This document shows, piece after piece, positions 10,823-21,848 of a stretch of DNA of 64,000 nucleotides. A model generated the notes under the pieces. The model did not search any database, had not been told where the DNA came from, and was given only the letters and a program-made list of their open reading frames with translations. The DNA is from Desertivirga xinjiangensis (GTDB taxonomy: Bacteria > Bacteroidota > Bacteroidia > Sphingobacteriales > Sphingobacteriaceae), in contig NZ_JAFMZP010000003.1 of the NCBI RefSeq assembly GCF_024436435.1, positions 620,001 through 684,000 of the forward strand, given 5' to 3'. Numbering within the stretch: the first letter of the stretch is position 1; every line of letters starts with the position of its first letter. Made by a program: the position numbers and the translations under genes.

Positions 10823-13800
10823 ATGTTAGGATTTTTAAATAAACTTTTCGGAAGCAAATCTGAAAGAGATATAAAGCAAATTCAGCCTTTGGTTGAACAG
10901 ATCAAAGCAGAATATGCAAAACTACCAAACATCAGTAATGATGACCTGCGAAATAGAACTGCCGAGTTTAAAGCTCGCATTGCAGGCGCTTTAGCTGGTA
11001 TTGATAAAGAGGTTTCTGATCTGAAACAAAAAGCAGATAATCCTGATTTACCTATTCATGAGAAAACGGAAATATACGATCAGGTTGATAAACTTATAAA
11101 AGAGAGAGATAAAGAACTCGAGAAAGTGCTTTTGGAGATTCTCCCGGAAGCCTTTGCTGTAGTGAAAGAAACTGCCCGCAGGTTCACCGAAAACAAAACT
11201 ATAGAAGTAACCGCTTCAGAGTTCGACAGGGAACTTGCCGCTCGTAAACCCAATGTTGTTATTCAGGGTGATAAAGCCATCCATCATAATACCTGGCTTG
11301 CAGCCGGTACCGAAGTAACCTGGAATATGATCCATTACGATGTGCAGCTGATAGGTGGTATTGTGCTGCATCAGGGCAAGATCTCGGAGATGGCTACCGG
11401 CGAAGGAAAAACCCTGGTAGGAACTTTGCCTGCTTATCTGAACGCATTGTCCGGACAGGGAGTACATATCGTTACAGTGAATGATTACCTGGCACGTCGT
11501 GACTCTGAATGGAATGGTCCCTTATTTGAGTTTCATGGGTTGAGGGTAGATTGTATTGATCGCCACCAGCCTAATTCTGAGGCCAGGAGGAACGCATATC
11601 TTGCCGATATTACCTTTGGAACGAATAACGAGTTCGGGTTTGATTATCTGCGTGATAATATGACCAATACACCTGAGAGCCTTGTACAGCGCAAGCTTCA
11701 CTTTGCTATGGTGGATGAGGTCGACTCTGTATTGATCGATGATGCCCGTACTCCTCTGATCATCTCCGGACCAATTCCGAGGGGAGATGAGCATGAGTTT
11801 TATGAATTAAAACCGAGAATAGAGCGGCTTGTTAATGCTCAGAAAAATTACATCACCTCGGTATTAAACGAAGCAAAGAAACAGATCAATGAGGGTAAAT
11901 CCGGCCCGACAGAGGGTGGTCTAGCCTTGTTCAGAGCTCATCGCGGGCTTCCTAAAAATAAAGCCCTGATCAAGTTCTTAAGTGAGAGCGGCATAAAACA
12001 AATCCTTACCAAAACAGAGAACTATTATTTACAGGATCAGGGTAAGGAAATGCCTAAGGCTGATGCTGAGTTATTCTTTGTGATCGATGAAAAACATAAC
12101 CAGGTTGAGCTTACTGAAAAAGGCATAGAGCTGATCACTACTTCTGGTGAAGATCCTAATTTCTTTGTGATGCCAGACGTAGGTACTGAAATTGCTGAAA
12201 TTGAGAAATCATCACTTCCTAACGATGAAAAGATTGCACGGAAGGATGAACTCATGCGCGACTTCTCTATCAAATCAGAGCGTATCCACTCGGTAAACCA
12301 ATTACTAAAAGCATATACCGTATTTGAGCGTGATGTAGAGTACATCATTGATGAGGGTAAGGTTAAAATCGTTGACGAGCAAACCGGCCGTATCATGGAG
12401 GGACGCCGTTATTCCGATGGTTTACATCAGGCTATCGAAGCAAAAGAAAATGTTAAGGTTGAAGATGCAACCCAAACCTATGCTACGGTAACCTTGCAGA
12501 ATTACTTCAGGATGTACCATAAGCTGGCTGGTATGACTGGTACAGCAACTACTGAAGCGGGTGAGTTATGGCAGATCTATAAGCTTGATGTGGTTGAGAT
12601 CCCTACTAACGTTCAGACTCAGCGGAAAGACATGGAGGATAAGGTTTATCGTACCATGCGGGAAAAATATAATGCCGTAGTTGACGAGATTGCTGCCTTA
12701 ACACAAGCTGGTCGCCCGGTACTGGTTGGTACAACGTCAGTAGAAATTTCTGAGCTATTAAGCCGGATGCTTAAGCTTCGCGGAGTTAAGCACAACGTGT
12801 TAAATGCCAAGCTTCACCAAAAAGAGGCTGATATTGTGGCTGAGGCAGGTCTGGCCGGAACTGTTACCATAGCAACCAACATGGCAGGTCGTGGTACCGA
12901 TATAAAATTAGGGCCAGGTGTTAAAGACGCAGGTGGTTTAGCTATTGTTGGTACCGAACGCCACGAGTCCCGTCGTGTTGACCGCCAGCTGCGTGGTCGT
13001 GCGGGACGCCAGGGCGACCCGGGTTCTTCACAGTTCTTCGTGTCTCTTGAAGATAACCTGATGCGTTTATTCGGTTCTGAACGAATAGCTAATATCATGC
13101 TTCGTATGGGAATTGAGGAAGGCGAAGTTATCCAGCATTCCATGATCACCAAGTCAATAGAGCGTGCACAACGTAAGGTGGAAGAGAATAACTTCGGCAT
13201 ACGTAAACGTTTGCTTGAATATGACGACGTAATGAATTCTCAAAGAACGGTGGTGTATGCGAAACGCAAAAACGCATTGTTCGGAGAACGTTTGGAAGTC
13301 GACTTAAATAATACCATTTACGATACCGTTGAAGATATCGTAACAGAGTATAAAGAGACAGCAAATTTTGAGGGTTTCCAGCTGGAGGTCATTCGTGTAT
13401 TCTCAGTTGATGCTGAAATCACAGAAAAGCAATTTGCAGATACCTCGGTGCCAAACTTAACCCAATCTGTTTTTGAGAAAGTTACCGAGTTTTATCACCG
13501 TAAAAATGAAGCCATCGCTCAACAGGCCTTGCCGGTTCTGCAGCAGGTTTACCAGGAACGCGGTCAGTATATTGAGAACATTATAGTTCCGTTTACTGAT
13601 GGAATCAGAGGCGTACAGGTTTCTGCAAACCTTAAAAAGGCAGTTGAAACAAACGGACGCGAAGTAAGTACCGCTTTTGAAAAAACCGTAGTGCTGGCAT
13701 TGATTGATGACGCCTGGAAAGAGCATCTGCGTGAAATGGACGAGTTAAAGCAGTCTGTTCAAAATGCGGTGTATGAGCAAAAAGATCCTCTTGTTATTTA

Positions 13801-14134
13801 TAAGATGGAGGCGTTCAATCTCTTCAGACAAATGCTTCTTTCGGTGAACAAAGACGTTGTCAGCTTCCTGTTTAAAGGTGGCATCCCTGTGCAGGAATCG
13901 GAAGAAGTAAGAGAAGCCCGTCCCCAACCAAAGCAGGATATGTCAAAGCTGCGCGTGTCGAAGCCTGAGTTGGCTGCTGTAGACGGGGGAAATGCACAAC
14001 CCGGATTTGAAGATACCAGGGAGATTCAAAAACCGACTCCCGTGCGGGTTGAGAATAAAATAGGAAGAAACGATCCATGCCCTTGCGGAAGCGGCAAGAA
14101 ATATAAAAACTGCCATGGTGCAGGATTAGAATAA
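10823..14134 (+). CDS. secA: Preprotein translocase ATPase SecA
   Basis: 1103 residues from the ATG at 10823. The open frame extends upstream to a TTG at 10790, but the ATG gives the typical [12 protein letters not shown] start. SecA hydrolyses ATP to drive unfolded proteins through SecYEG. Visible parts include the nucleotide-binding motif MATGEGKT, the DEAD-like [12 protein letters not shown], the second helicase-type segment with [10 protein letters not shown] and [13 protein letters not shown], and the C-terminal zinc and SecB-binding motif [13 protein letters not shown]. About 200 residues around 330-520 form the insertion known in Bacteroidota SecA, which explains the length over the 901 residues of E. 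coli. No SecB is in the window. The M20 gene starts 5 bases after the stop. Confidence 0.98.
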   Translation: MLGFLNKLFGSKSERDIKQIQPLVEQIKAEYAKLPNISNDDLRNRTAEFKARIAGALAGIDKEVSDLKQKADNPDLPIHEKTEIYDQVDKLIKERDKELEKVLLEILPEAFAVVKETARRFTENKTIEVTASEFDRELAARKPNVVIQGDKAIHHNTWLAAGTEVTWNMIHYDVQLIGGIVLHQGKISEMATGEGKTLVGTLPAYLNALSGQGVHIVTVNDYLARRDSEWNGPLFEFHGLRVDCIDRHQPNSEARRNAYLADITFGTNNEFGFDYLRDNMTNTPESLVQRKLHFAMVDEVDSVLIDDARTPLIISGPIPRGDEHEFYELKPRIERLVNAQKNYITSVLNEAKKQINEGKSGPTEGGLALFRAHRGLPKNKALIKFLSESGIKQILTKTENYYLQDQGKEMPKADAELFFVIDEKHNQVELTEKGIELITTSGEDPNFFVMPDVGTEIAEIEKSSLPNDEKIARKDELMRDFSIKSERIHSVNQLLKAYTVFERDVEYIIDEGKVKIVDEQTGRIMEGRRYSDGLHQAIEAKENVKVEDATQTYATVTLQNYFRMYHKLAGMTGTATTEAGELWQIYKLDVVEIPTNVQTQRKDMEDKVYRTMREKYNAVVDEIAALTQAGRPVLVGTTSVEISELLSRMLKLRGVKHNVLNAKLHQKEADIVAEAGLAGTVTIATNMAGRGTDIKLGPGVKDAGGLAIVGTERHESRRVDRQLRGRAGRQGDPGSSQFFVSLEDNLMRLFGSERIANIMLRMGIEEGEVIQHSMITKSIERAQRKVEENNFGIRKRLLEYDDVMNSQRTVVYAKRKNALFGERLEVDLNNTIYDTVEDIVTEYKETANFEGFQLEVIRVFSVDAEITEKQFADTSVPNLTQSVFEKVTEFYHRKNEAIAQQALPVLQQVYQERGQYIENIIVPFTDGIRGVQVSANLKKAVETNGREVSTAFEKTVVLALIDDAWKEHLREMDELKQSVQNAVYEQKDPLVIYKMEAFNLFRQMLLSVNKDVVSFLFKGGIPVQESEEVREARPQPKQDMSKLRVSKPELAAVDGGNAQPGFEDTREIQKPTPVRVENKIGRNDPCPCGSGKKYKNCHGAGLE

Positions 14135-14139
14135 GCTGA

Positions 14140-15324
14140 ATGTTAAAGGAAAAAATTCAGGAATTATCTAAGCATATACACGGCGATGTTATCAAACATC
14201 GCCGTCATCTTCATGCTAACCCCGAATTATCGTTCGTGGAGTACAACACCTCTGCTTATGTAAAAGCGACTTTAGACGAACTGGGTATTTCCTGGCTGTC
14301 GATGGCCAGCACCGGCGTAGTGGGGATAATCAAAGGTGAAAAACAGTCGGACGCAGTCATTGCTCTTCGGGGAGATATGGACGCTTTACCGATCAGGGAA
14401 GCTAACGATGTTCCTTACAAGTCACAAAATGAAGGCGTAATGCATGCCTGTGGACACGACGTCCATACCTCTTCTTTGTTGGGTACCGCCCGTATCCTGC
14501 AGCAAATAAGGGCTGATTTTGGCGGCACTATTAAACTGATCTTTCAACCCGCTGAGGAGCGTTTACCGGGAGGTGCTAACCTGATGATCCAGGAAGGTGT
14601 GCTTGAAAATCCCAGACCGTCAGCAGTGCTGGGCCAGCACGTCATGCCGTTGATAGATGCGGGTAAAATTGGTATCCGTTCGGGAAAATACATGGCCTCT
14701 ACCGACGAACTCTATGTAACCGTGAAAGGAAAAGGAGGACATGGGGCTCAGCCGCAGCAGAATATTGATCCTGTAGTCATCGCCGCCCACATCATTGTGG
14801 CCCTTCAGCAAATTGTAAGCCGTGTGTCTGATCCGAAGCTTCCAACGGTGCTTTCCTTCGGAAAAGTAATAGCCAATGGAGCTACTAATGTCATTCCGGA
14901 TGAAGTGTACATTGAAGGAACATTCCGTACGATGGATGAAGTTTGGCGTGCAGAAGCGCATAAGCGGATGAAAAAGATGGCGGAAGGCATGGCGGAAAGT
15001 ATGGGCGCTAGTTGCGAATTTAAAATCGTGAACGGTTATCCTTTTCTTATCAATGAGCCAGATTTAACTGCACAGATCAGGACTTTTGCCGAAAACTACC
15101 TGGGTAAGGAGAATGTAGAGGATCTGGATCTCTGGATGGCAGCCGAAGACTTCGCTTATTATTCACAGGTTACCGATGCCTGTTTCTATCGCCTGGGCAC
15201 ACGAAATGAGTCAAGGGGAATAACATCTTCGGTTCATACTCCAACTTTCGATATTGATGAAAGGGCTTTAGAAATCAGTACCGGCTTAATGGCCTATATC
15301 GCCTTAAAGCGTTTAGGCAATTAG
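14140..15324 (+). CDS. M20 family amidohydrolase (N-acyl amino acid hydrolase type)
   Basis: 394 residues, typical of the M20D subfamily (hippurate hydrolase, IAA-amino acid hydrolase, N-acetyl-L,L-diaminopimelate deacetylase). Metal-binding segments are visible: RGDMDALPI, the ACGHDVHTSSLLG block that carries cysteine and histidine ligands, and PAEERLPGGA with the catalytic glutamate. A dimerization domain occupies about 180-300 (KGKGGHGAQPQQNIDPV). The enzyme hydrolyses an amide bond of an acylated amino acid in the cytoplasm; the natural substrate cannot be read from sequence. It begins 5 bases after secA and may be co-transcribed with it. Confidence 0.88.
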   Translation: MLKEKIQELSKHIHGDVIKHRRHLHANPELSFVEYNTSAYVKATLDELGISWLSMASTGVVGIIKGEKQSDAVIALRGDMDALPIREANDVPYKSQNEGVMHACGHDVHTSSLLGTARILQQIRADFGGTIKLIFQPAEERLPGGANLMIQEGVLENPRPSAVLGQHVMPLIDAGKIGIRSGKYMASTDELYVTVKGKGGHGAQPQQNIDPVVIAAHIIVALQQIVSRVSDPKLPTVLSFGKVIANGATNVIPDEVYIEGTFRTMDEVWRAEAHKRMKKMAEGMAESMGASCEFKIVNGYPFLINEPDLTAQIRTFAENYLGKENVEDLDLWMAAEDFAYYSQVTDACFYRLGTRNESRGITSSVHTPTFDIDERALEISTGLMAYIALKRLGN

Positions 15325-15348
15325 TTTTTACGCTTCAGCTGTTTGTTT

Positions 15349-16311
15349 ATGGTAAGAAAGCTCCTTTCTTTTCTCTTTCTTTTTTGGCTGTTATTTACTG
15401 TATATGCAGGCACTGCCCAACAGATCAAGCGCTTTAATCCTGATACAGTACTTACCATTGTGTTGGATTCGGCAGTGATTGTTAAGGCGGCCCGGATCAA
15501 CAACCAAACTTTCATCAATAAGATCTTAAGGGACACCAGCTTTTACGAGGCCTTCAGGAATATGAAGCGCTATAGTTTCACCGCCGAAAACAGGATTTTT
15601 ACTTACAATAAGAAAAATGCTGTTGAAGGTAAGATCTACCGGAAGATTTTTCATAATAACGAAGGCGAATACAAAATGCAGTTCCTTACCAGGCAGGATA
15701 GCGGCTCGCTTTATAAGAAAAACGGAAAGTATCAGCTGTACACCGTAGAGATGTTTGATTATATCTTCATGAATGCATACAATACTGACTTCGCCCCCGC
15801 ATCCGCCCCATCCGGCGCTAAGAAAGGGAGTAATGAATCCTATAAAGACAAGCTTAAAACCTTGATATTTAGTCCTGGAAAGCCAATTAAGGGAGTCCCC
15901 TTTATCTCTGGTAAGACCGAGATCTTCACCCCTAACATGCGCCAGTATTATGATTATTCTTACAGTAGTGCTACATATCTTGACTCGATCCCTGTATATC
16001 GTTTTAAAGTAAGTGTCAAACCAGACCTGTCCAACTGGACTAAAGATGGGTTGATGATAAGAGAGCTTACTACTATTTTTGACAAGCGAGATCTAAAGAT
16101 TCTTGGCAGGTACGTAGACATGAAGTACGATAATCTTGCTTTTGAATTTGATGTGCAGATGAATATAGAAATGGCCCCCTTTGATGGCGGAGAAACCCTG
16201 CTGCCTACTAAGATAAGTTATCAGGGCAACTGGGATATTCCTTTTAAGAAAGAAGAGCGCGCAAGTTTTCTTATCTTGCATAAAGGTTACCGCAGAGCGC
16301 CCGGTAATTAA
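15349..16311 (+). CDS. Secreted hypothetical protein
   Basis: 320 residues from the ATG at 15349; a TTG two codons upstream is less likely. A clear signal peptide (about 1-22, KLLSFLFLFWLLFTVYAG, cut near GTAQ) sends it across the inner membrane. The mature part has alternating strands, no cysteines and no recognisable catalytic motif; residues about 70-130 and 230-300 resemble a periplasmic beta-rich ligand or carrier fold. It lies between the M20 gene (25 bases) and dnaG and is on the same strand. I do not recognise the family. Confidence 0.6.
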   Translation: MVRKLLSFLFLFWLLFTVYAGTAQQIKRFNPDTVLTIVLDSAVIVKAARINNQTFINKILRDTSFYEAFRNMKRYSFTAENRIFTYNKKNAVEGKIYRKIFHNNEGEYKMQFLTRQDSGSLYKKNGKYQLYTVEMFDYIFMNAYNTDFAPASAPSGAKKGSNESYKDKLKTLIFSPGKPIKGVPFISGKTEIFTPNMRQYYDYSYSSATYLDSIPVYRFKVSVKPDLSNWTKDGLMIRELTTIFDKRDLKILGRYVDMKYDNLAFEFDVQMNIEMAPFDGGETLLPTKISYQGNWDIPFKKEERASFLILHKGYRRAPGN

Positions 16312-16360
16312 TCAAGATACCTTTAAAAAGTTGTTGTGTCGTTGAATCTTAGATCAGATT

Positions 16361-18301
16361 ATGATTGCGAAGGAAACAGTAGATAAGATACTTGAAACCG
16401 CCAGAATAGAGGAGGTTGTCGGCGATTTTGTGAACCTGAAAAGGCGCGGCACAAGTTTGATCGGTAACTGCCCCTTCCATAATGAAAAAACGCCCTCATT
16501 CAATGTCTCCGTAAATAAAGGGATATTTAAATGCTTCGGTTGCGGTGAAGGCGGCGACTCTGCCAGCTTCATAATGAAGCATGAAAAATACTCTTATCCT
16601 GAAGCTCTCCGGTATTTAGCGAAGAAATACAATATCGAAATAGAGGAGATCGAGCAATCTCCTGAACAGCAGGAAGCCGATAACCGTCGCGAGAGCTTAT
16701 ACATCGTTTCTGCATATGCCGCAAAGTTCTTCAGTGAAACCATGTGGGAAACCGATCAGGGCAAGACTATCGGCCTGGGTTATTTTAAAGAACGAGGCTT
16801 CCGTGATGATATCATTAAAAAGTTTGAGCTCGGCTATTCACCAGATAGCTGGGATGCTCTTACAGACAAAGCTTTAAGAGAAGGGTTTAAAGAAGAGTTT
16901 CTCGAAAAAACCGGATTGACCATCCGTAATGACAAGGGCAAATTATACGACCGTTTTCGCGGGCGGGTGATGTTCCCTATCCATAATTTTACCGGCCGGA
17001 TCATTGGATTTGGAGGGCGCACCCTTGTAACCGACAAAAAAGTCCCAAAATACGTTAACTCGCCCGAGAGTGATATTTATCATAAGTCCAATGTGCTTTA
17101 TGGCCTTTTCCAGGCTAAAAAGGCTATTCGCGATCTGGATAATTGTTACCTGGTAGAGGGATACGCAGATGTACTCTCCGTACAGCAGGCTGGAATTGAG
17201 AACGTAGTTGCTTCGTCGGGGACCTCCCTCACTACAGAACAGATCCGTCTCATCGGCCGTTTTGCAAAGAATGTCACCATTCTCTATGATGGTGATGCTG
17301 CTGGGATAAAGGCTTCATTGCGAGGTCTGGATATGATCCTGGAAGAAGGGTTAAACGTAAAGGTAGTTCTTTTTCCCGACGGGCACGATCCGGATTCTTA
17401 TGTTCAAAAGCTTGGCAGCTCTGAATTCAAGACCTACATAGAAAAAAATCAGCGTGATTTTATCCTTTATAAAACCAATATCCTTCTTAAGGACGCCGGT
17501 ACCGATCCTATAAAAAAGGCAGGCGTAATTCATGAGGTTGTTGAAAGTATCGCAAAAATCCCGGATAGTATTAAAGCGTCTGTTTTTATCAGGGAGTGCA
17601 GCTCTTTACTTCAGATAGAAGAGCGGGTACTTATTGCTGAGCTTAACAGGCTTCGTCTGGGGAAAATGAAGAAAGATGGAGGGAAATCCGAATCGCTTCC
17701 ACCTCCCGACGCTTATCCGGATGACCTTCCGCCTCCTGATGAAGTCCTTTTTGCTGAAGAAAAATATACGGAGACAGATGACCTGCAGGAAAAGGAGATC
17801 ATTCGTCTACTGCTTAACTATGGTCATGAATTAGTGAAGTGGGATGGTATCACAGATACTTATATTGCTCCCTATGTAATTTCAAACCTTGCCGATGTCG
17901 TCTTTGACAATCCGGTTTGCAAAATCGTGTTGGAAGAGTATAATGCTTACATGGAAAAAGGTGAGCTGCCCACAGCCCAGGATTTTATACAGCATAAGGA
18001 TCCCCAGGTTTCAGAGATGGCTATCTCCCTGATCTCTTCACCTTACTCATTAAGTGATAACTGGCTTGCCACCCGGAAGATCTATGTTAAACATGAATCT
18101 GAGAATATGAGGGCAACCATTCTTGGTGGTATTTTTCATTTAAAAAAGCGTAAAGTGGATAAGATCCTTAAAAGTATCCGGGAAGAGATTCAAAACGAAA
18201 CCGATGAGGATAACCAGCTTATCCTGATGCAACGATATATGCGCGTTAAAGAGGTTGAAAAGGGGATTTCTGCGTTTATGGGTTCAGTTGTTATAAAATA
18301 A
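16361..18301 (+). CDS. dnaG: DNA primase
   Basis: 646 residues. It makes RNA primers at the replication fork with DnaB helicase. The N-terminal CHC2 zinc ribbon has C37, H40, C58 and C61 (CPFH...CFGC). The RNA polymerase core follows, with the TOPRIM catalytic glutamate at about 266 in LVEGYAD and the acidic pair in LYDGDAAG about 45 residues later. The C-terminal about 200 residues form the helicase-interacting domain, variable across phyla; a proline- and aspartate-rich linker (PPPDAYPDDLPPPDE) lies between. The stop shares one base with the start of yraN, indicating translational coupling. Confidence 0.97.
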   Translation: MIAKETVDKILETARIEEVVGDFVNLKRRGTSLIGNCPFHNEKTPSFNVSVNKGIFKCFGCGEGGDSASFIMKHEKYSYPEALRYLAKKYNIEIEEIEQSPEQQEADNRRESLYIVSAYAAKFFSETMWETDQGKTIGLGYFKERGFRDDIIKKFELGYSPDSWDALTDKALREGFKEEFLEKTGLTIRNDKGKLYDRFRGRVMFPIHNFTGRIIGFGGRTLVTDKKVPKYVNSPESDIYHKSNVLYGLFQAKKAIRDLDNCYLVEGYADVLSVQQAGIENVVASSGTSLTTEQIRLIGRFAKNVTILYDGDAAGIKASLRGLDMILEEGLNVKVVLFPDGHDPDSYVQKLGSSEFKTYIEKNQRDFILYKTNILLKDAGTDPIKKAGVIHEVVESIAKIPDSIKASVFIRECSSLLQIEERVLIAELNRLRLGKMKKDGGKSESLPPPDAYPDDLPPPDEVLFAEEKYTETDDLQEKEIIRLLLNYGHELVKWDGITDTYIAPYVISNLADVVFDNPVCKIVLEEYNAYMEKGELPTAQDFIQHKDPQVSEMAISLISSPYSLSDNWLATRKIYVKHESENMRATILGGIFHLKKRKVDKILKSIREEIQNETDEDNQLILMQRYMRVKEVEKGISAFMGSVVIK

Positions 18302-18657
18302 TGGCACTTCATAATCAGTTAGGCACTAAAGGAGAAACCATTGCCAGAACATACCTTGAAAATAAAGGCTATGAAATCATGGACCAAAACTGGTGTTATG
18401 GCAAAACTGAAGTAGATCTGATAGCTTATTGGGATCGAAGAATTATTTTTGTCGAAGTAAAAACCCGTACTTCAACAAATTATGGTCAGCCCGAAGAGTT
18501 TGTCACATCAACCAAACAAAAAAATCTTCAAAAGGCGGCAGATGAATATATTTATCTGATGAATTTTAAAGGGGAGATTCGTTTTGATATAATTGCAATA
18601 GTTTTCGATCGCAGCGGCAATTATCAGCTTCGGCATGTCGAGGACGCTTTTTGGTAA
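18301..18657 (+). CDS. yraN: YraN family (UPF0102) nuclease-fold protein
   Basis: 118 residues, standard for UPF0102. The sequence keeps a PD-(D/E)XK-type core: a glutamate and aspartate in KTEVDLIAYWD, then IIFVEVKTRTS with the E-x-K pair. The family is predicted to be a Holliday-junction-resolvase-like nuclease, but no activity is firmly established. ATG overlaps the dnaG stop by one base (TAATG), so it should be translated from the dnaG transcript. The link of a predicted nuclease with primase suggests a role in replication or repair. Confidence 0.93.
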   Translation: MALHNQLGTKGETIARTYLENKGYEIMDQNWCYGKTEVDLIAYWDRRIIFVEVKTRTSTNYGQPEEFVTSTKQKNLQKAADEYIYLMNFKGEIRFDIIAIVFDRSGNYQLRHVEDAFW

Positions 18658-18759
18658 TTGATAGAAATTATTCAAATGGAACCTGCATGAGCGGCTGCTT
18701 AAAAACTGAGATATCTAGCTTATACAAGCTTCATTGCCATTAAAAAACAAAATCATTCA

Positions 18760-19791
18760 ATGAAAAAAATCTGGATCTGTATTATAACTGTTATCGCAAT
18801 AGCGGCATGTAGAAAAGAAAAAAGCTCCTCCGTTTATTTTCTGTCACCGGAAGAGGGCAAAAATGTTGCAGTGGGTACGCCCTTGAATATCAAGCTAGAT
18901 TTAATTCCCGGCTCTTTTGATTCGGTGACATACCTGATTGATACCACAGAGATTGCATCAAAAACTGATACAAGCAGCGTAAGCTTTTCCACTGATAAGA
19001 TGGACCTGGGCATAACCATTCTTACAGCCAAAATTTACAAAGATGGCATCGCAAAAGAAATAACAACCAACCTGGTTTTGCTGCCAGCTACGGCACCCCG
19101 GGAATATAGTTATTCGGTGATCAATACTTTTCCCCACGATACTTCTTCCTATACCCAGGGCTTAGAGTATCATGATGGTATCTTTTATGAGAGCGACGGT
19201 TTAACCGGGGAATCAAGTATGAGAAAAGTTGCTGTAGACGGTAACGTATTGAAACAGCTGGACATGCCCGCCGAGATATTCGCAGAAGGCTTAACAGTTG
19301 TGGATGACAAAGTAATCCAACTTACTTATCAGAACAAGTATGGTATTGTGTATGACAAAGCCACATTTAATAAGATCAAAGAATTTCCTTACCAGGAAAG
19401 CCGGGAAGGTTGGGGATTATGTTTCGACGGCAAAAATATTATCAAGTCTGATGGAACCAACCGCCTTTATTTCTTAAACAAAGATACCTATATCGAACAG
19501 GGGTATATTGAAGTATACGACTCGGAAGGAGCGGTCGACAGCATAAATGAATTGGAGTATATTGACGGGAAGATCTACGCAAATATCTATCAAACCGATA
19601 ATATCGTTATCATAGACCCGGCAACCGGAGCGGTAGAGGCAGAACTCGACCTTTCATCTCTTTATCCGGATAATGATCGTAATGAGAACGCCGATGTTCT
19701 GAATGGCATTGCCTGGGATGCTGCGGGAAAAAGGCTCTTCGTGACCGGAAAGAAATGGGATAAGCTTTTTGAGATAAAAATAAAAGAATAA
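18760..19791 (+). CDS. Glutaminyl-peptide cyclotransferase lipoprotein
   Basis: 343 residues. A signal peptide ends at C17 in IAIAACRKE, a lipobox, so it is anchored in the outer or inner membrane facing the periplasm. An Ig-like domain (about 25-110) precedes the plant-type glutamine cyclotransferase beta-propeller (about 115-343). Visible family marks are TSSYTQGLEYHDGIFYESDGLTG in parts, EGLTVVDDKVIQLTY, GWGLCFDG and the closing NGIAWD...LFVTGKKWDKLFEI. The enzyme converts N-terminal glutamine to pyroglutamate, which protects exported proteins in Bacteroidota where signal peptidase I often leaves Gln at the mature start. It is monocistronic, bounded by its own terminator. Confidence 0.9.
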   Translation: MKKIWICIITVIAIAACRKEKSSSVYFLSPEEGKNVAVGTPLNIKLDLIPGSFDSVTYLIDTTEIASKTDTSSVSFSTDKMDLGITILTAKIYKDGIAKEITTNLVLLPATAPREYSYSVINTFPHDTSSYTQGLEYHDGIFYESDGLTGESSMRKVAVDGNVLKQLDMPAEIFAEGLTVVDDKVIQLTYQNKYGIVYDKATFNKIKEFPYQESREGWGLCFDGKNIIKSDGTNRLYFLNKDTYIEQGYIEVYDSEGAVDSINELEYIDGKIYANIYQTDNIVIIDPATGAVEAELDLSSLYPDNDRNENADVLNGIAWDAAGKRLFVTGKKWDKLFEIKIKE

Positions 19792-19819
19792 AAAAAGCGA
19801 CAATAATGGTCGCTTTTTT
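19791..19819 (+). terminator. Intrinsic terminator after glutaminyl cyclase gene
   Basis: AAAAAGCGAC and GTCGCTTTTT form a stem with a seven-base loop and a T run. The stem begins within the stop codon region of the gene. Confidence 0.85.
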
Positions 19820-20107
19820 ACTGTAATCAGAACAATATAATAAATGTTCAACTAACAATTAATTATAAGCGATTCAAAAAATATGATAATTTTATCTCTT
19901 CAAACAGGGGCGATAAAAGGGGGGCAAATAAAAAATAAGAGGGCTCAAAATATTACGAGAAATATTCATACTTTAAGCCCCGCAAATTGAAAGTGTTTTT
20001 TTTACACTAAGTAGTTCTGAAGGAACTGTAAAAAGGACCCTTTTTCCGGTTAAAACGGATTCGCACAACATTTAAATTAATTAATATTTATATAAACCTT
20101 TCTTCAA
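19820..20107 (+). other. AT-rich leader before the SSS transporter gene
   Basis: No gene is seen. Short dyads are present: AGTGT and ACACT around a T run near 19993-20010, AGTTC and GAACT around 20012-20026, and AAAAAGG and CCTTTTT around 20031-20048. These may fold in a long 5' leader, but they match no riboswitch class I know. No full promoter consensus is evident. Confidence 0.3.
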
Positions 20108-21790
20108 ATGAACAGGCTAGAAACCAAAGATTACGTCGTTTTTTTAGTTTACTTTCTAATCGTATCCATTTACGGTATCTGGATATACCGCCGCAAGCGC
20201 ACTGAAAGCTCAGGCTCGAAAGACTATTTCCTTGCTGAGGGCTCATTAACATGGTGGGCGATCGGTGCCTCTCTTATTGCATCAAATATCTCGGCCGAAC
20301 AATTCGTGGGAATGAGTGGTTCCGGATTTAAAATGGGTCTGGCTATTGCCACCTACGAGTTAATGGCAGCATTAACCCTGGTTATAGTCGCCATATTCTT
20401 TATACCGGTGTATCTTAAAAATAAGATATTTACCATGCCTCAGTTCCTTCACCAAAGATACAACGGCACGGTAGCCATGATCATGGCTGTTTTCTGGCTT
20501 CTTTTATATGTAGTAGTTAACCTTACCTCTATCCTTTTCCTCGGAGCTATTGCAATTAACAGTATCTCCGGTATAAGCTTAGATGCTTGTATGTATGGAC
20601 TTGCCATCTTTGCGATCATCATCACATTAGGAGGAATGAAAGTTATCGGATTTACAGACGTGATCCAGGTATTCTTCCTGATCCTTGGCGGTTTGGCAAC
20701 TACCTATCTTGCACTTAACCTGGTATCAGACCATTATGGTACAACAGGCGTATTAAACGGCTTTGCCTTACTTACCGAAAAAGCTCCTTCTCACTTCGAT
20801 ATGATCTTTGATAAGGATAACGAAAATTTCATTGACCTTCCTGGATTAACATTACTGGCTGGTGGTATGTGGATTGTGAACCTGAACTACTGGGGCTGTA
20901 ATCAATACATTACTCAGCGTGCTCTGGGCGCCGATCTTAAAACTGCCCGCGGTGGTATCTTATTCGCAGCTTTTCTTAAGATTTTAATGCCTGTGATCGT
21001 AGTTTTACCTGGTATCGCTGCTTATGTATTGTGGAAAGAAGGCGCCGGAACATTTAAGACTGATATGTTGCTTGGTGATGAAGTAGCGCCAGACAGAGCT
21101 TATCCTGTATTATTAGCATTGCTTCCTGCAGGTTTGAAAGGACTTTCCTTTGCCGCATTAACTGCAGCGGTAGTGGCTTCTCTGGCTGGTAAAGCAAATT
21201 CCATCGCTACTATTTTCACGCTGGATATCTATAAAAAAGTAATCAATCCCGAGGCGAGTGAAACCAAACTGGTGAACATCGGTAAGATCTCCGTTATTGT
21301 ATCGATGATCTTAGGTGTGATCATTGCACCACATTTGGGGATCGACAAAAAAGGCGGGTTCCAATATATTCAGGAATACACAGGTTTCGTGTCGCCGGGT
21401 ATTTTTGCCATGTTTATCCTGGGGTTCTTCTGGAAGAAAACAACATCAAACGCGGCATTATTCGCAACTATCGGAGGATTCCTGCTGTCTTTAGTGCTTA
21501 AATTTTTGCCAGGATGGGTAGATCTTTCTTTCCTTTACCCTTTCGGCTTTGCGGTTCCAAACCCTGCTTCCGGCGGAATCTATGAAATTCCATTCCTTGA
21601 TCGTATGGGCTTTGTATTCATATTCTGCATAATAGGTATGTACATAATAAGTATGATAGAGAATGGAAAAGGAACAAGACCTACCGGCCTTGAAGTAGAT
21701 ACAAAAATGTTCAGAACTACCACTGGTTTTGCGGTTGGTTCATTGATCATTGTGGGAATTCTTGCTGCTATTTACACCATTTACTGGTAG
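20108..21790 (+). CDS. Sodium/solute symporter, SSS family (SGLT-like)
   Basis: 560 residues with about 14 predicted membrane helices. SSS marks are visible: the early SxxxFFLAEGSLTWWAIGASLIASNISAEQFVGMSG-type region (in parts), a GLKGL motif in PAGLKGLSFAALTAAV, and SLAGKANSIATIFTLDIY after it, which is typical of SGLT-type sugar transporters (vSGLT group). It uses the sodium gradient to import a small organic solute, probably a sugar or sugar acid; the substrate cannot be fixed from sequence. The gene is monocistronic, with no catabolic neighbours. Confidence 0.9.
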   Translation: MNRLETKDYVVFLVYFLIVSIYGIWIYRRKRTESSGSKDYFLAEGSLTWWAIGASLIASNISAEQFVGMSGSGFKMGLAIATYELMAALTLVIVAIFFIPVYLKNKIFTMPQFLHQRYNGTVAMIMAVFWLLLYVVVNLTSILFLGAIAINSISGISLDACMYGLAIFAIIITLGGMKVIGFTDVIQVFFLILGGLATTYLALNLVSDHYGTTGVLNGFALLTEKAPSHFDMIFDKDNENFIDLPGLTLLAGGMWIVNLNYWGCNQYITQRALGADLKTARGGILFAAFLKILMPVIVVLPGIAAYVLWKEGAGTFKTDMLLGDEVAPDRAYPVLLALLPAGLKGLSFAALTAAVVASLAGKANSIATIFTLDIYKKVINPEASETKLVNIGKISVIVSMILGVIIAPHLGIDKKGGFQYIQEYTGFVSPGIFAMFILGFFWKKTTSNAALFATIGGFLLSLVLKFLPGWVDLSFLYPFGFAVPNPASGGIYEIPFLDRMGFVFIFCIIGMYIISMIENGKGTRPTGLEVDTKMFRTTTGFAVGSLIIVGILAAIYTIYW

Positions 21791-21810
21791 GTATCATTGA
21801 AAATTGCCAA

Positions 21811-21848
21811 AAAGCCCTTCCCGATGCGACGGTGAAGGGCTTTTTTTA
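21811..21848 (+). terminator. Intrinsic terminator after SSS transporter
   Basis: AAAGCCCTTC at 21811-21820 pairs with GAAGGGCTTT at 21834-21843, followed by further T residues. Confidence 0.88.

Noticed and set aside
11700-12400. Apparent novel insertion inside SecA
   Set aside because: An insertion of this kind is usual in Bacteroidota SecA proteins and explains the length near 1100 residues.
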